From NCBI GenBank assembly GCA_934162325.1, contig CAKPIH010000035.1, positions 1 to 13,295 of the forward strand: 13,295 bases of DNA, given 5' to 3'. Within the stretch, counting starts at the first letter, position 1. Each line of letters starts with the position of its first letter. The DNA comes from an uncultured Bacilli bacterium. Its GTDB lineage: Bacteria > Bacillota_I > Bacilli_A > RF39 > UBA660. Under the pieces are notes generated by a model that saw nothing but the letters and a program-made list of their open reading frames with translations, made no database searches and was not told the DNA's origin. Made by a program: the position numbers and the translations under genes. This document shows positions 6,169 through 13,265 of this stretch, piece by piece.

Positions 6169-7299
6169 ATGCAAAAAGAATCAAAATTTAAAGTAGAAAA
6201 AAACATACTAATACCACTTATATTATTTATGATAATTAGTGTTATAACAATATATTGTACAAAAAGTTTACTTCCAAGTGATTTACAAAATCTATATTTA
6301 AAACAAATACTATGGTATACAATAGGCTTTATAATAGCCTTTGTAATGATGCTATTCGGTAATAAATTCTTATATAATAATGCTTATATATTATATATTA
6401 TAGGAGTCCTCCTCTTAATACTAGTATTATTTATAGGAACTCCTATTAACAATGCCAAGTGTTGGTTTATAATACCCTATATCGGTAGTTTCCAACCATC
6501 AGAATTTATGAAAATATTCTTAATAATAACATTATCAAGAATGATAGGTGACTTTAATGCCGAAAGAAGAAGTAATGATATGATGGAAGAATTTAAATTT
6601 CTAATTAAAGTCTTAATAGTAGTAGGTATACCTTCAGTACTTACCTTTATAGAACCAGATACAGGAGCAGTACTCATATATTTTATCATAACAATAGTAA
6701 TGTTATTTACCGCAGGCTTTAAAAGCAGATGGTTTATAGCTACGATTTCAATAATACTAGTATTAGGTAGTATCTTCCTAGGAATATATTTCCTAAATGA
6801 TGATTTATTTATTAAAATATTTGGTACAAGTTTCTTCTACCGAATGGATAGAATATTAAATTGGTCTAATTCTAGCGGACTACAACTTACCAATAGTCTT
6901 ACCGCTATCGGATCAGCTGGTAGTCTAGGACACGGCTTTAATCATACTCCTATTTATTTTCCAGAGATGCAAACAGATTTTATCTTTGCCGTATTTGCCT
7001 CTAACTTTGGCTTTATTGGAGTATTATGTTTAATATCATTACTTATATATTTTGATATTAATATTATCTCACTAGCAGAGAAGACTAATGATGCATGTGA
7101 TAAATTTACAGTCGGAGGAATAATCGCCGTCCTTCTCTTCCAACAAATACAAAATATCAGTATGACAATTGGTCTTTTACCAATTATGGGTATAACTTTA
7201 CCATTTATATCTTATGGAGGATCTTCACTTCTATCATATATGATATTAATAGGAATGTTATTTAATATATCAAATGAAAAACTTAGATTTAAAAATTAA
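6169..7299 (+). CDS. ftsW: SEDS-family peptidoglycan glycosyltransferase (FtsW/RodA/SpoVE type)
   Basis: A 376-residue polytopic membrane protein that would polymerise lipid II glycan strands, working with a class B penicillin-binding protein. Family motifs (residues from ATG 6169): SFQPSE (107-112), EPDTGA (162-167), SLTAIGSAGSLGHGF (243-257), PEMQTDFIF (265-273, with the conserved Asp of the TDFIF loop) and LPFISYGGSS (344-353). About ten membrane helices can be read. The frame is open upstream to ATG 6100, but 6169 is preferred: GAGAGTGAT lies just upstream, a TATAAT falls inside the extension, and length and N-terminus then match the family. Oddities: the usual GEE following TDFIFAV is replaced by ASN, and the G-A-K-R-W motif reads NAKCW. 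In B. subtilis ftsW lies near the ylb genes, as here. FtsW is the likelier name, but RodA or SpoVE cannot be excluded. Confidence 0.85.
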   Translation: MQKESKFKVEKNILIPLILFMIISVITIYCTKSLLPSDLQNLYLKQILWYTIGFIIAFVMMLFGNKFLYNNAYILYIIGVLLLILVLFIGTPINNAKCWFIIPYIGSFQPSEFMKIFLIITLSRMIGDFNAERRSNDMMEEFKFLIKVLIVVGIPSVLTFIEPDTGAVLIYFIITIVMLFTAGFKSRWFIATISIILVLGSIFLGIYFLNDDLFIKIFGTSFFYRMDRILNWSNSSGLQLTNSLTAIGSAGSLGHGFNHTPIYFPEMQTDFIFAVFASNFGFIGVLCLISLLIYFDINIISLAEKTNDACDKFTVGGIIAVLLFQQIQNISMTIGLLPIMGITLPFISYGGSSLLSYMILIGMLFNISNEKLRFKN

Positions 7300-7337
7300 T
7301 ACCAAGATAATACTAAAATTCTTGGTATTTTTATTTT
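7298..7337. terminator. Shared bidirectional terminator
   Basis: AATACCAAGA (7298-7307) pairs perfectly with TCTTGGTATT (7320-7329), with a 12-nt loop. T-rich tracts follow on the plus strand (TTTATTTT) and, less strongly, on the minus strand (AATTTTTAAAT). It lies between the converging SEDS gene and ylbE and starts on the SEDS gene's stop codon. Confidence 0.8.
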
Positions 7338-7552
7338 AATACATCGATTAAACTTTGTAACATGCTGATGCTGTTTAAAGCATTATTAATACGGTCACTA
7401 GTAGTTAGTTTATACTTTTCTTTCATATCTTGAACCATATTATTAAATAAGTCTGGATTTCTATTTAAATATTTATACCAAATAGGATATTCTCTAATAA
7501 ATCTAATTAACATAGGGTCAGAAGATATCTTTAGTTGAATCTCAATAGTCAT
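7331..7552 (-). CDS. ylbE: YlbE-like protein
   Basis: A 73-residue protein resembling the YlbE-like family of Bacilli: SDPMLIRFIREYPIWYKYLNRNP matches the family's L-x-x-F-I-R-x-x-P-x-W-Y-x-x-L-x-R-N-P core, followed by a helix-rich tail. The molecular function is unknown in any organism I know of. The ATG shares its A with the TAA of ylbD (TAATG), so translation is coupled and the two proteins are probably made in fixed proportion. The gene order ylbD-ylbE is that of B. subtilis. Cytoplasmic, with no signal or membrane segment. The assignment is by recalled family pattern, supported by the ylbD partner. Confidence 0.8.
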   Translation of the reverse strand: MTIEIQLKISSDPMLIRFIREYPIWYKYLNRNPDLFNNMVQDMKEKYKLTTSDRINNALNSISMLQSLIDVLK

Positions 7553-7917
7553 TAATCATCAAACCTTTTATATACCGGTCTAGGTAAGTAATCACTCTTA
7601 GTAGAAGTATCCTTATCTTTTACTAGAAGACCTCCAAATAAATCAACAGCCTTCTGTATTGAAGTTAAACTATCTTGTAATTTATCAGCATCAATATTCT
7701 TAGCCATCGTTAAAATATTATTTAAAGGATTATTGTTAGAAGATTCTTTGGCCCCTTTTTCTTCTTTATTTAAATATTTATTCCAAATAGTAGAATCATC
7801 CCCATATAAATCATATAATTCATATAACTCCTGCCATGAAGTATTCTTTTCTCTAACATAAGTAATTAAATTAGGATTTCTTCTTACAAATGATTTAAAA
7901 TTATCTATTTTAGTCAT
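7552..7917 (-). CDS. ylbD: YlbD-like protein (putative coat protein family)
   Basis: A 121-residue protein. The N-terminal FKSFVRRNPNLITYVREKNTSWQELYELYDLYGDDSTIWNKY fits the YlbD family pattern (F-K-x-F-V-x-x-x-P-x-L-I-x-x-V-R...W-Q-E-L-Y-E-x-x...G-E-D-D-x-x-W-x-x-Y). The middle is Ser/Asn/Lys-rich and probably flexible, then an amphipathic helix (LTMAKNIDADKLQDSLTSIQKAVDLFGGLL) and a short tail. In Bacillus the family is annotated as a putative spore coat protein, but retention in a reduced AT-rich genome suggests a role unrelated to spores, or residual sporulation. The start ATG 7917 is preceded by AGGTGAT. It is first in a two-gene unit with ylbE. Confidence 0.8.
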   Translation of the reverse strand: MTKIDNFKSFVRRNPNLITYVREKNTSWQELYELYDLYGDDSTIWNKYLNKEEKGAKESSNNNPLNNILTMAKNIDADKLQDSLTSIQKAVDLFGGLLVKDKDTSTKSDYLPRPVYKRFDD

Positions 7918-7932
7918 CGTATCACCTATTAA

Positions 7933-7938
7933 ATTATA
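7933..7938 (-). promoter_or_regulatory. Putative -10 element of ylbD
   Basis: TATAAT on the minus strand, 15 nt upstream of the ylbD ATG; any -35 is weak (TTGTGT at 19 nt). The expected transcript would start almost at the ribosome binding site. Confidence 0.4.
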
Positions 7939-7959
7939 TGTAATATATTTATAAAATAC

Positions 7960-7989
7960 ACAAAAAGATAGAGACTAATTCTCTATCTT
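7960..7989 (-). terminator. Rho-independent terminator of ligA containing the stop codon
   Basis: The minus strand AAGATAGAGA (7989-7980) pairs perfectly with TCTCTATCTT (7974-7965), with a 5-nt loop, then TTTTTGTG. The ligA TAG stop (7977-7975) lies in the loop, and the 5' arm encodes the last residues of LigA. Confidence 0.85.
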
Positions 7990-9972
7990 ATCTAAAAATT
8001 CATCTTCTTGCCATATCAGAATACCTAAAGTTAAAGCTTTATCATATTTACTACCAGGAGAATCTCCTACTACAACAACAGAAGTATTTGAACTAACTGA
8101 TGATGATACTTTACCTCCTAGTGATTCAATAATTTCACTAGCCTTATCTCTAGTAATATTAACCAAACTACCAGTTAAAACAAAAGTCTTACCTTTAAAT
8201 TCATCCTTTTCTTCATATCCAGAATTATTAATATATGTAGTATTTACTCCTAGTTGTTTTAACTTAGTAATAATATTTTTATTATCTTCATTACTAAAGT
8301 AACTAATTATACTCTTAGCAATAATGTCTCCAATATCACTTATATTAACTAACTCTTCATAACTAGCAGTCATTAAATTATCCAAAGTCTTATAATACTT
8401 AGCTAATACCTTAGCAGTCTTAGCTCCAACATTTCTAATACCAAGACCAAATATTAATCTTTCTAAAGAGTTATTCTTACTATTTTTAATAGCACTCTTT
8501 AAATTATCTATTTTCTTCTTACCATAACCTTCTAAATTCATTAACTCTTCTTCATATTTATCAATATCATATATATCAGTAATATTAGTAATAAAGTTTT
8601 CATTATATAAATCTTCAATTATCGATTCACCAAGACCATCAATATTCATAGCTTCTCTACTAGCAAAATGAATTATATTTTCAATCTTTCTCGCCGGACA
8701 CATTTCATTAGGACAATAGTAGTCAGCCTCAGTATCCTTTCTAACAATCTTAGTATGACAAATAGGACAATACTCTAACATTTGAAATTTCTTTTCAGTA
8801 CCATTTCTTCTTTCTTTAAGAACTCTAACTACTTCTGGAATAACATCTCCCGCTTTTCTAATAGAGATAGTATCTCCTACTCTAACATCTTTAGCTATAC
8901 AATAGTCTTCATTATGTAATGTTGCTTTAGAAATAAGAGAACCCGCTACATGAACTGGTGAAAAAATAGCATTTGGGGTAATTTTACCAGTTCTCCCAAC
9001 AGTAAATTTAATTTCTTTTAAAGTAGTAAGTACTTCCTCAGCTGGAAATTTATAAGCTATCCCCCATCTCGGAACTCTAGCAGTATAACCAAGTCTATCT
9101 TCATCTTCAAGATTATTTACTTTAAGAACAACACCATCAATCTCATAAGGAAGACTCTTTCTAATTTCTCCTAGTGCTTTGATATCCCTTATTATTTCTT
9201 CAGCATTAGAAGCAATAGTATTTAATTTATAATTAGTAACAAAACCAAGTTCTCTTAAAAACTTTAATGATTCATCTTGTGTCTTTATACCATAATCTTT
9301 AGGATTAGGTATAAAGTAAGCCATAAAATCTAAATTCCTTTTAGCTGTAATCTTACTATCTAATTGTCTAACAGAACCTGCCGCAGCATTTCTAGGATTA
9401 GCAAATAAAGCCTCCCCATTTGCTTCTCTTTCCTTATTAGCCTTCTCAAAAGAGGCCTTACTCATATATATTTCTCCTCTTACTTCAATATCAATATCTT
9501 TTTTTAATCTAAGAGGAATAGATTTAATCGTTTTCCCATTAGCGGTAATATTTTCACCTACTAAACCATTACCACGAGTAGCTACTCTAACTAACAATCC
9601 CTTTTCATATATTAACGATCCAGATAAACCATCCATCTTAGGCTCTACAGTATAAGTAGGATTATTAATACTCTTTCTAATTCTTTCATCAAAAGCAATT
9701 ATTTCATCTTCATTAAAAATATCATCAAAAGATAACATTGGTGTCTTATGTTCTACCTTTTCAAATTTACTAAGAGCCTCTCCTCCAACTCTTATCGTAG
9801 GAGAATCTTCTCTTTTTAATTCAGGATATGCTTCTTCTAATCTAAGTAACTCACTATAATAATCATCATACTCCTGATCAGTAATTGAAGGACTATCATT
9901 AAGATAATATTCATAACTAGCCTTATTAATTATTTCTACTAACTCGTCAATTCTTTTCTTTTTTTCTTCCAT
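7975..9972 (-). CDS. ligA: NAD+-dependent DNA ligase
   Basis: A 665-residue, full-length LigA, the essential ligase that seals nicks between Okazaki fragments and in repair using NAD+. Domains in order: Ia (about 1-65, YYLNDSPSITDQEYD, NMN/NAD+ binding); adenylation domain with KMDG (catalytic Lys112), VRGEIY (164-169), DGVVLKVN (279-286) and YKFPAE (307-312); OB fold (about 315-395); a four-Cys zinc finger (C402, C405, C420, C425); helix-hairpin-helix repeats (about 440-560); and a C-terminal BRCT domain (about 592-665, GKTFVLTGSL). The start ATG 9972 is preceded by GGTGA. Oddities: ATRGNG (132-137) where most LigA have ATRGDG, and KMDG instead of the commoner K(I/V)DG. It has its own promoter, whose -35 lies within the upstream gene's terminator. 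Identity is certain. Confidence 0.98.
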   Translation of the reverse strand: MEEKKKRIDELVEIINKASYEYYLNDSPSITDQEYDDYYSELLRLEEAYPELKREDSPTIRVGGEALSKFEKVEHKTPMLSFDDIFNEDEIIAFDERIRKSINNPTYTVEPKMDGLSGSLIYEKGLLVRVATRGNGLVGENITANGKTIKSIPLRLKKDIDIEVRGEIYMSKASFEKANKEREANGEALFANPRNAAAGSVRQLDSKITAKRNLDFMAYFIPNPKDYGIKTQDESLKFLRELGFVTNYKLNTIASNAEEIIRDIKALGEIRKSLPYEIDGVVLKVNNLEDEDRLGYTARVPRWGIAYKFPAEEVLTTLKEIKFTVGRTGKITPNAIFSPVHVAGSLISKATLHNEDYCIAKDVRVGDTISIRKAGDVIPEVVRVLKERRNGTEKKFQMLEYCPICHTKIVRKDTEADYYCPNEMCPARKIENIIHFASREAMNIDGLGESIIEDLYNENFITNITDIYDIDKYEEELMNLEGYGKKKIDNLKSAIKNSKNNSLERLIFGLGIRNVGAKTAKVLAKYYKTLDNLMTASYEELVNISDIGDIIAKSIISYFSNEDNKNIITKLKQLGVNTTYINNSGYEEKDEFKGKTFVLTGSLVNITRDKASEIIESLGGKVSSSVSSNTSVVVVGDSPGSKYDKALTLGILIWQEDEFLDKIEN

Positions 9973-9989
9973 TTATATTCACCATATAA

Positions 9990-10019
9990 AGTATAACACA
10001 AATAAAAAAAGAAGGTCAA
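9990..10019 (-). promoter_or_regulatory. ligA: ligA promoter overlapping the upstream terminator
   Basis: The minus strand TTGACC (10019-10014), an 18-nt spacer and TATACT (9995-9990), 17 nt from the ATG. The TTGACC is also part of the 3' arm of the terminator of the 242-residue gene, and the spacer contains that terminator's T tract. Confidence 0.65.
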
Positions 10020-10051
10020 GTAATTAGTCTAAAAAATACTAATTTGACCTT
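10001..10051 (-). terminator. Terminator of the 242-residue gene, built from its last codons
   Basis: The minus strand AAGGTCAA-ATTAGT (10051-10038) pairs with ACTAAT-TAC-TTGACCTT (10028-10012); a TAC bulge interrupts a 14-bp stem. It is followed by C and TTTTTTT. The 5' arm covers the codons of the terminal Gly-Gln-Ile-Ser, and the TAG stop (10031-10029) is in the loop. Confidence 0.75.
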
Positions 10052-10757
10052 CTAAATCTTTAGATTTTACTTTCTTTTTAGGTTCAACTAAATCTCCACT
10101 TAACGATTTTTTTAAATACTCAAAAGTTAGTTCTCTTTCCATTTTATCTTCTTCTTTAGTAATACCAAGTTGTTCTTTTTCTAATTTAATATCATAATTA
10201 TAAATAAACATAGCTAAATCATGAAAATATTTATAATTAATTTTAACTTCCCCAGTAGTAGAATCATATTTAGTAACTTCTCTCATATAAAATTCTCCTA
10301 ATGTAACATTTAACAGTTCTCTTTTCCCAGATTCCATACAAAATCTAATCTTAGATACATTAATATTATTCATATAACTATTACGATAATATGATACTAG
10401 TTTTTCTAAAAAAATATAATCTTTTTGTTTGCTAAGTAATATAAACTTTAAACCATATAAATCAAAATAATTTTTAGTTCTCCTATAAGGTATACCATTT
10501 CTTACTAATTCATAAGAATTATCTTTTTTATATCTAATCGTAAGTTCTCTAGCAATATCCTCTAATTCAATTAACCCAGCCTTATATAGATCCTCTTTAA
10601 AGAAATATTCATTAATATAACTCATAGTACATCTATCAATTTCTTCTAAACTATAACCACCACTTTTATATTTAGATAACTTAGTAAAACAAGTAAGACT
10701 CTCAATATCAATAGGAATATAAGTATCTTTCTTCTTTATGGTTAAATAATAAGCCAT
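10029..10757 (-). CDS. Unrecognised 242-residue protein with C-terminal beta-clamp-like motif
   Basis: I do not recognise the family. The protein has 242 residues, is Lys/Tyr/Glu-rich and has no signal peptide or membrane helix. The N-terminal two thirds look like a compact alpha/beta domain (AYYLTIKKKDTYIPIDIESL, then helices around LEEIDRC and IELEDIARELTIRY). Residues of about 200-237 form a charged, probably flexible tail (EEDKMEREL, PKKKVKSKD). The last five residues, QISIF, match the bacterial sliding-clamp binding consensus QL(S/D)LF, placed at the extreme C-terminus after a flexible linker as in known clamp clients. The neighbour ligA is also a replication/repair gene, which makes a DNA-replication or repair role plausible but unproven. 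ATG 10757 has AGGAGG at 5 nt and a consensus promoter. It carries its own terminator. Confidence 0.85.
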   Translation of the reverse strand: MAYYLTIKKKDTYIPIDIESLTCFTKLSKYKSGGYSLEEIDRCTMSYINEYFFKEDLYKAGLIELEDIARELTIRYKKDNSYELVRNGIPYRRTKNYFDLYGLKFILLSKQKDYIFLEKLVSYYRNSYMNNINVSKIRFCMESGKRELLNVTLGEFYMREVTKYDSTTGEVKINYKYFHDLAMFIYNYDIKLEKEQLGITKEEDKMERELTFEYLKKSLSGDLVEPKKKVKSKDLEGQISIF

Positions 10758-10781
10758 AATATCCTCCTATAAACACCAACT

Positions 10782-10810
10782 ATTATATAGTAAAGTAGTA
10801 ATTTTGTCAA
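10782..10810 (-). promoter_or_regulatory. Consensus sigma-A promoter of the 242-residue gene
   Basis: The minus strand has TTGACA (10810-10805), exactly 17 nt, then TATAAT (10787-10782), 24 nt upstream of the ATG: a perfect match in both hexamers. Its -35 overlaps a possible plus-strand -35 (TTGTCA, 10804-10809). Confidence 0.85.
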
Positions 10811-10826
10811 ATATATCTTTATTTTC

Positions 10827-10927
10827 TATAAGCTAACTGCTTATATATGATGCGTATGAATGATACTTTAACTAAAGACTTATGTTTTAAGGCTTTAGTT
10901 AACCCTCTAAGACTTAGGCTTAGAGGG
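10827..10927. other. Three consecutive stem-loops in the intergenic region; possible small RNA
   Basis: 10827-10845 is TATAAGC-taact-GCTTATA, a perfect 7-bp stem. 10868-10902 is TTAACTAAAG pairing with CTTTAGTTAA, with an inner CTTA/TAAG stem. 10903-10927 is CCCTCTAAG pairing with CTTAGAGGG, a perfect 9-bp stem with a 7-nt loop. They lie between the hsp20 terminator and the minus-strand promoter, so neither neighbour's transcript should include them. A plus-strand TTGTCA-N17-TATAAG (10804-10832) could drive them as an RNA of roughly 90 nt, but no T-tract terminator follows. Otherwise this intergenic stretch (10758-10949) holds only that promoter and the minus-strand one. Confidence 0.45.
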
Positions 10928-10932
10928 ATACC

Positions 10933-10964
10933 AAAAAGAAAAAAGACTCTTATTCAGAATCTTT
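10933..10964 (-). terminator. Terminator of the htpG-hsp20 operon, stop codon in loop
   Basis: The minus strand AAAGATTC (10964-10957) pairs with GAGTCTTT (10949-10942, one G-U pair), with a 7-nt loop holding the hsp20 TAA, then TTTTTCTTTTT-type tracts. Confidence 0.75.
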
Positions 10965-11327
10965 AATACTAATAGTTTTCTTAGTTTCTATTTCTTTCTT
11001 TTTAGGAGCACTAACTACTAAGATACCATTCTTAAAACTAGCATCAATATCTTCTTCATCAATATCTCCTAGATAAAAGCTTCTAGAAACTTTACTATAA
11101 CTTTTTCTTTCACGATGAAGATATTTCTTATTTTCTTCATCCTCTTCTTCTTTTTCAAAAGAAATAGATAATGTACCCTTATCAATAGAAATATCTATAT
11201 CATCTTTAGTATATCCTGGAGCTTCCATCTCTAGAACAATATTACCATCTTTTTCATAGATATCACTCTTAATACTTTCATCTCCTTTGAAAAAACTATC
11301 ATCAAAAAATAATCTACTTGGCAACAT
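10950..11327 (-). CDS. hsp20: Small heat shock protein (Hsp20/alpha-crystallin family)
   Basis: A 125-residue ATP-independent holdase that binds unfolding proteins and oligomerises. A short N-terminal arm (LPSRLFFDDSFF) is followed by the alpha-crystallin domain (about 19-108) with the hallmark end FKNGILVVSAPK (98-109, the A-x-x-x-N-G-x-L-x-V motif) and a C-terminal I-x-I anchor, ISI (119-121). The length is slightly short for the family because both termini are short. The start is placed at ATG 11327, 9 nt after AAAGGAG; the in-frame ATG at 11336 is directly adjacent to that site and less likely. It lies 25 nt after htpG with no promoter between, so it is second gene of a chaperone operon. 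No CIRCE or CtsR box is seen nearby. Confidence 0.93.
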   Translation of the reverse strand: MLPSRLFFDDSFFKGDESIKSDIYEKDGNIVLEMEAPGYTKDDIDISIDKGTLSISFEKEEEDEENKKYLHRERKSYSKVSRSFYLGDIDEEDIDASFKNGILVVSAPKKKEIETKKTISIKDSE

Positions 11328-11352
11328 ACAAATCATCTCCTTTAAAATTATA

Positions 11353-13233
11353 TTATTTATTTGCCATTATATCACACATAAGATTAGATAACTCCGTAGG
11401 ATTATCGATAGGAAGTCCTTCGATTAATCTTGCTTCATAATAAATAACCTTTGTGTATTTAGTAAACTCATCTTTATTATTTTTATATAAATCTTTTAAT
11501 TTATCTACTATCTTATGACTAGCATTAATTTCAAGTACCTCATTTGCTTTAATCTTTTCATCAGTAGGCATAGCATTAATAACTTTCTCCATTGATGTAG
11601 ATACTTCTCCAGTAGTAGTTAAACATACTGGGTGGCTCTTTAACTTATTAGTAAGTTTAACTTCTTCTACATTACCTTCAAGTACTTTCTTCATTTCTTC
11701 TAGCATATCTTTATTATCAGTATTCTCTTTATTTATCTTTTCTTTTTCTTCATCAGTAGATAAATCAGTACTCTCATTAGTAACATTAACAAAAGTCTTA
11801 CCTTTATACTCATGAATAGCCATTATTGCAAACTCATCAACATAATCAGTTAAATATAATACTTCATGTTTATCTTTAATACCTTCTACTTGAGGTAGCA
11901 TATCTATCTTGTCAACTGTTTCACCAGCGCAGTAGTAGATATTCTTATCTTCTTCTTTTAGTTTACTTACATATTCGTCTAGAGTAATTAACTTCTTCTC
12001 ACTAGAAGAGTAGAACATAATTAAATCTTCTAGCTTATCCTTATGCATACCATAATCATTATAAATACCAAACTTTAATTGCATACCAAAAGCTTTATAA
12101 AATTCTAGATATTTATCTCTATTATTCTTAAGTAAATCTAGTAATTCATTTTTTACTTTACTCTCAATACTCTTAGCAATAAGCTTAATATTCTTATCAT
12201 CTTGTAATGTCTCTCTAGATATATTTAGAGGTATATCTTCAGTATCAATTACTCCTCTTACAAAACTAAAGTAATCAGGAAGTAACTCACTACATTTATC
12301 CATTATTAATACACCATTAGTATATAGTTGTAATCCCTTTTCATATTCCTTACTATAATAATCATATGGTGCATGACTAGGTATATATAATAGTGCATTA
12401 TAATTAACATTACCTTCAATATTAAAATGTAATACATCTAAAGGTTTATCATAATCAAAGAACTTATCACTATAGAAGTTATTATATTCTTCTTCCGTTA
12501 TATCTTTTTTATTTCTCTTCCATAGAGGTATTCTACTATTGACTGTGATTACTTCTTTATAGGTTTCGTATTCATCACTATCTTCTTTCTTTCTATTATT
12601 TTCTACTTCCATCTTAATTGGATAACTAATATAATCAGAGTATTTCTTTATAATACTTCTTAATTTATATTCAGATAATAATTCACTATAGTTATAATCT
12701 TCAGTATCTTCTTTTAGATGTAAAGTAATTATTGTACCATTTTCTTTTTTATCTGATGGTGATAAGGTGTAACCATCTACTCCAGTACTTTCCCAGATAG
12801 TGGCTTTATCATCTTTATATGATTTGGATTCTACAGTTACTTTGTCACTTACCATAAATGCTGAGTAGAAACCTACTCCAAACTGACCAATTATATTAAC
12901 ATCATTTTGCTCTTTATTTTCTTCTTTAAACTTAAGAGAACCAGATTCAGCAATTACTCCTAAGTTATTTTCTAATTCTTCTTCAGTCATACCAGTACCA
13001 TTATCACTAATAGTAATAGTTCTTTTATCTTTATTATAATCTACTCTTATAAACAAATCATCTTTATTTACTTTAATATCTTTATTAGTAAGAGATAAAT
13101 AATATAACTTATCTAATGCATCACTAGAATTAGATATTAATTCTCTTAAGAATATTTCCTTATTAGTATATATACTATTTATCATTAAATCTAATATTCT
13201 TTTACTTTCTGTCTTAAATTGTCTTTTCTTCAT
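11353..13233 (-). CDS. htpG: Molecular chaperone HtpG (bacterial Hsp90)
   Basis: A 626-residue, full-length Hsp90-family ATPase acting as a cytoplasmic homodimer in protein remodelling. The N-terminal GHKL ATP-binding domain shows FLRELISNSSDALDKL (Glu31 as catalytic base, Asn35 as Mg2+ ligand), SDNGTGM (Asp77) and GQFGVGF (116-122) at the lid glycine motif. The middle domain has IPLNISRETLQ (333-343) with the catalytic Arg339, and the C-terminal dimerisation domain ends at residue 626 without an MEEVD tail, as normal for bacteria. Start ATG 13233, with AAAAGGAG 9 nt upstream and a strong promoter just inside the right edge. It is first gene of an operon with hsp20. Identity is certain. Confidence 0.98.
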   Translation of the reverse strand: MKKRQFKTESKRILDLMINSIYTNKEIFLRELISNSSDALDKLYYLSLTNKDIKVNKDDLFIRVDYNKDKRTITISDNGTGMTEEELENNLGVIAESGSLKFKEENKEQNDVNIIGQFGVGFYSAFMVSDKVTVESKSYKDDKATIWESTGVDGYTLSPSDKKENGTIITLHLKEDTEDYNYSELLSEYKLRSIIKKYSDYISYPIKMEVENNRKKEDSDEYETYKEVITVNSRIPLWKRNKKDITEEEYNNFYSDKFFDYDKPLDVLHFNIEGNVNYNALLYIPSHAPYDYYSKEYEKGLQLYTNGVLIMDKCSELLPDYFSFVRGVIDTEDIPLNISRETLQDDKNIKLIAKSIESKVKNELLDLLKNNRDKYLEFYKAFGMQLKFGIYNDYGMHKDKLEDLIMFYSSSEKKLITLDEYVSKLKEEDKNIYYCAGETVDKIDMLPQVEGIKDKHEVLYLTDYVDEFAIMAIHEYKGKTFVNVTNESTDLSTDEEKEKINKENTDNKDMLEEMKKVLEGNVEEVKLTNKLKSHPVCLTTTGEVSTSMEKVINAMPTDEKIKANEVLEINASHKIVDKLKDLYKNNKDEFTKYTKVIYYEARLIEGLPIDNPTELSNLMCDIMANK

Positions 13234-13265
13234 ACTATCATTCTCCTTTTGTATTTACATCTATA

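Noticed and set aside
6477..6689. Minus-strand ORF of 70 codons
   Set aside because: Antisense shadow inside the SEDS gene, with no ribosome binding site and no family resemblance.
10827..10927. tRNA or known riboswitch in the hsp20/242-residue gene intergenic region
   Set aside because: No cloverleaf or TTCGANTC-type T arm, and no T-box or other riboswitch consensus; the hairpins also lie outside the leader of the downstream gene.
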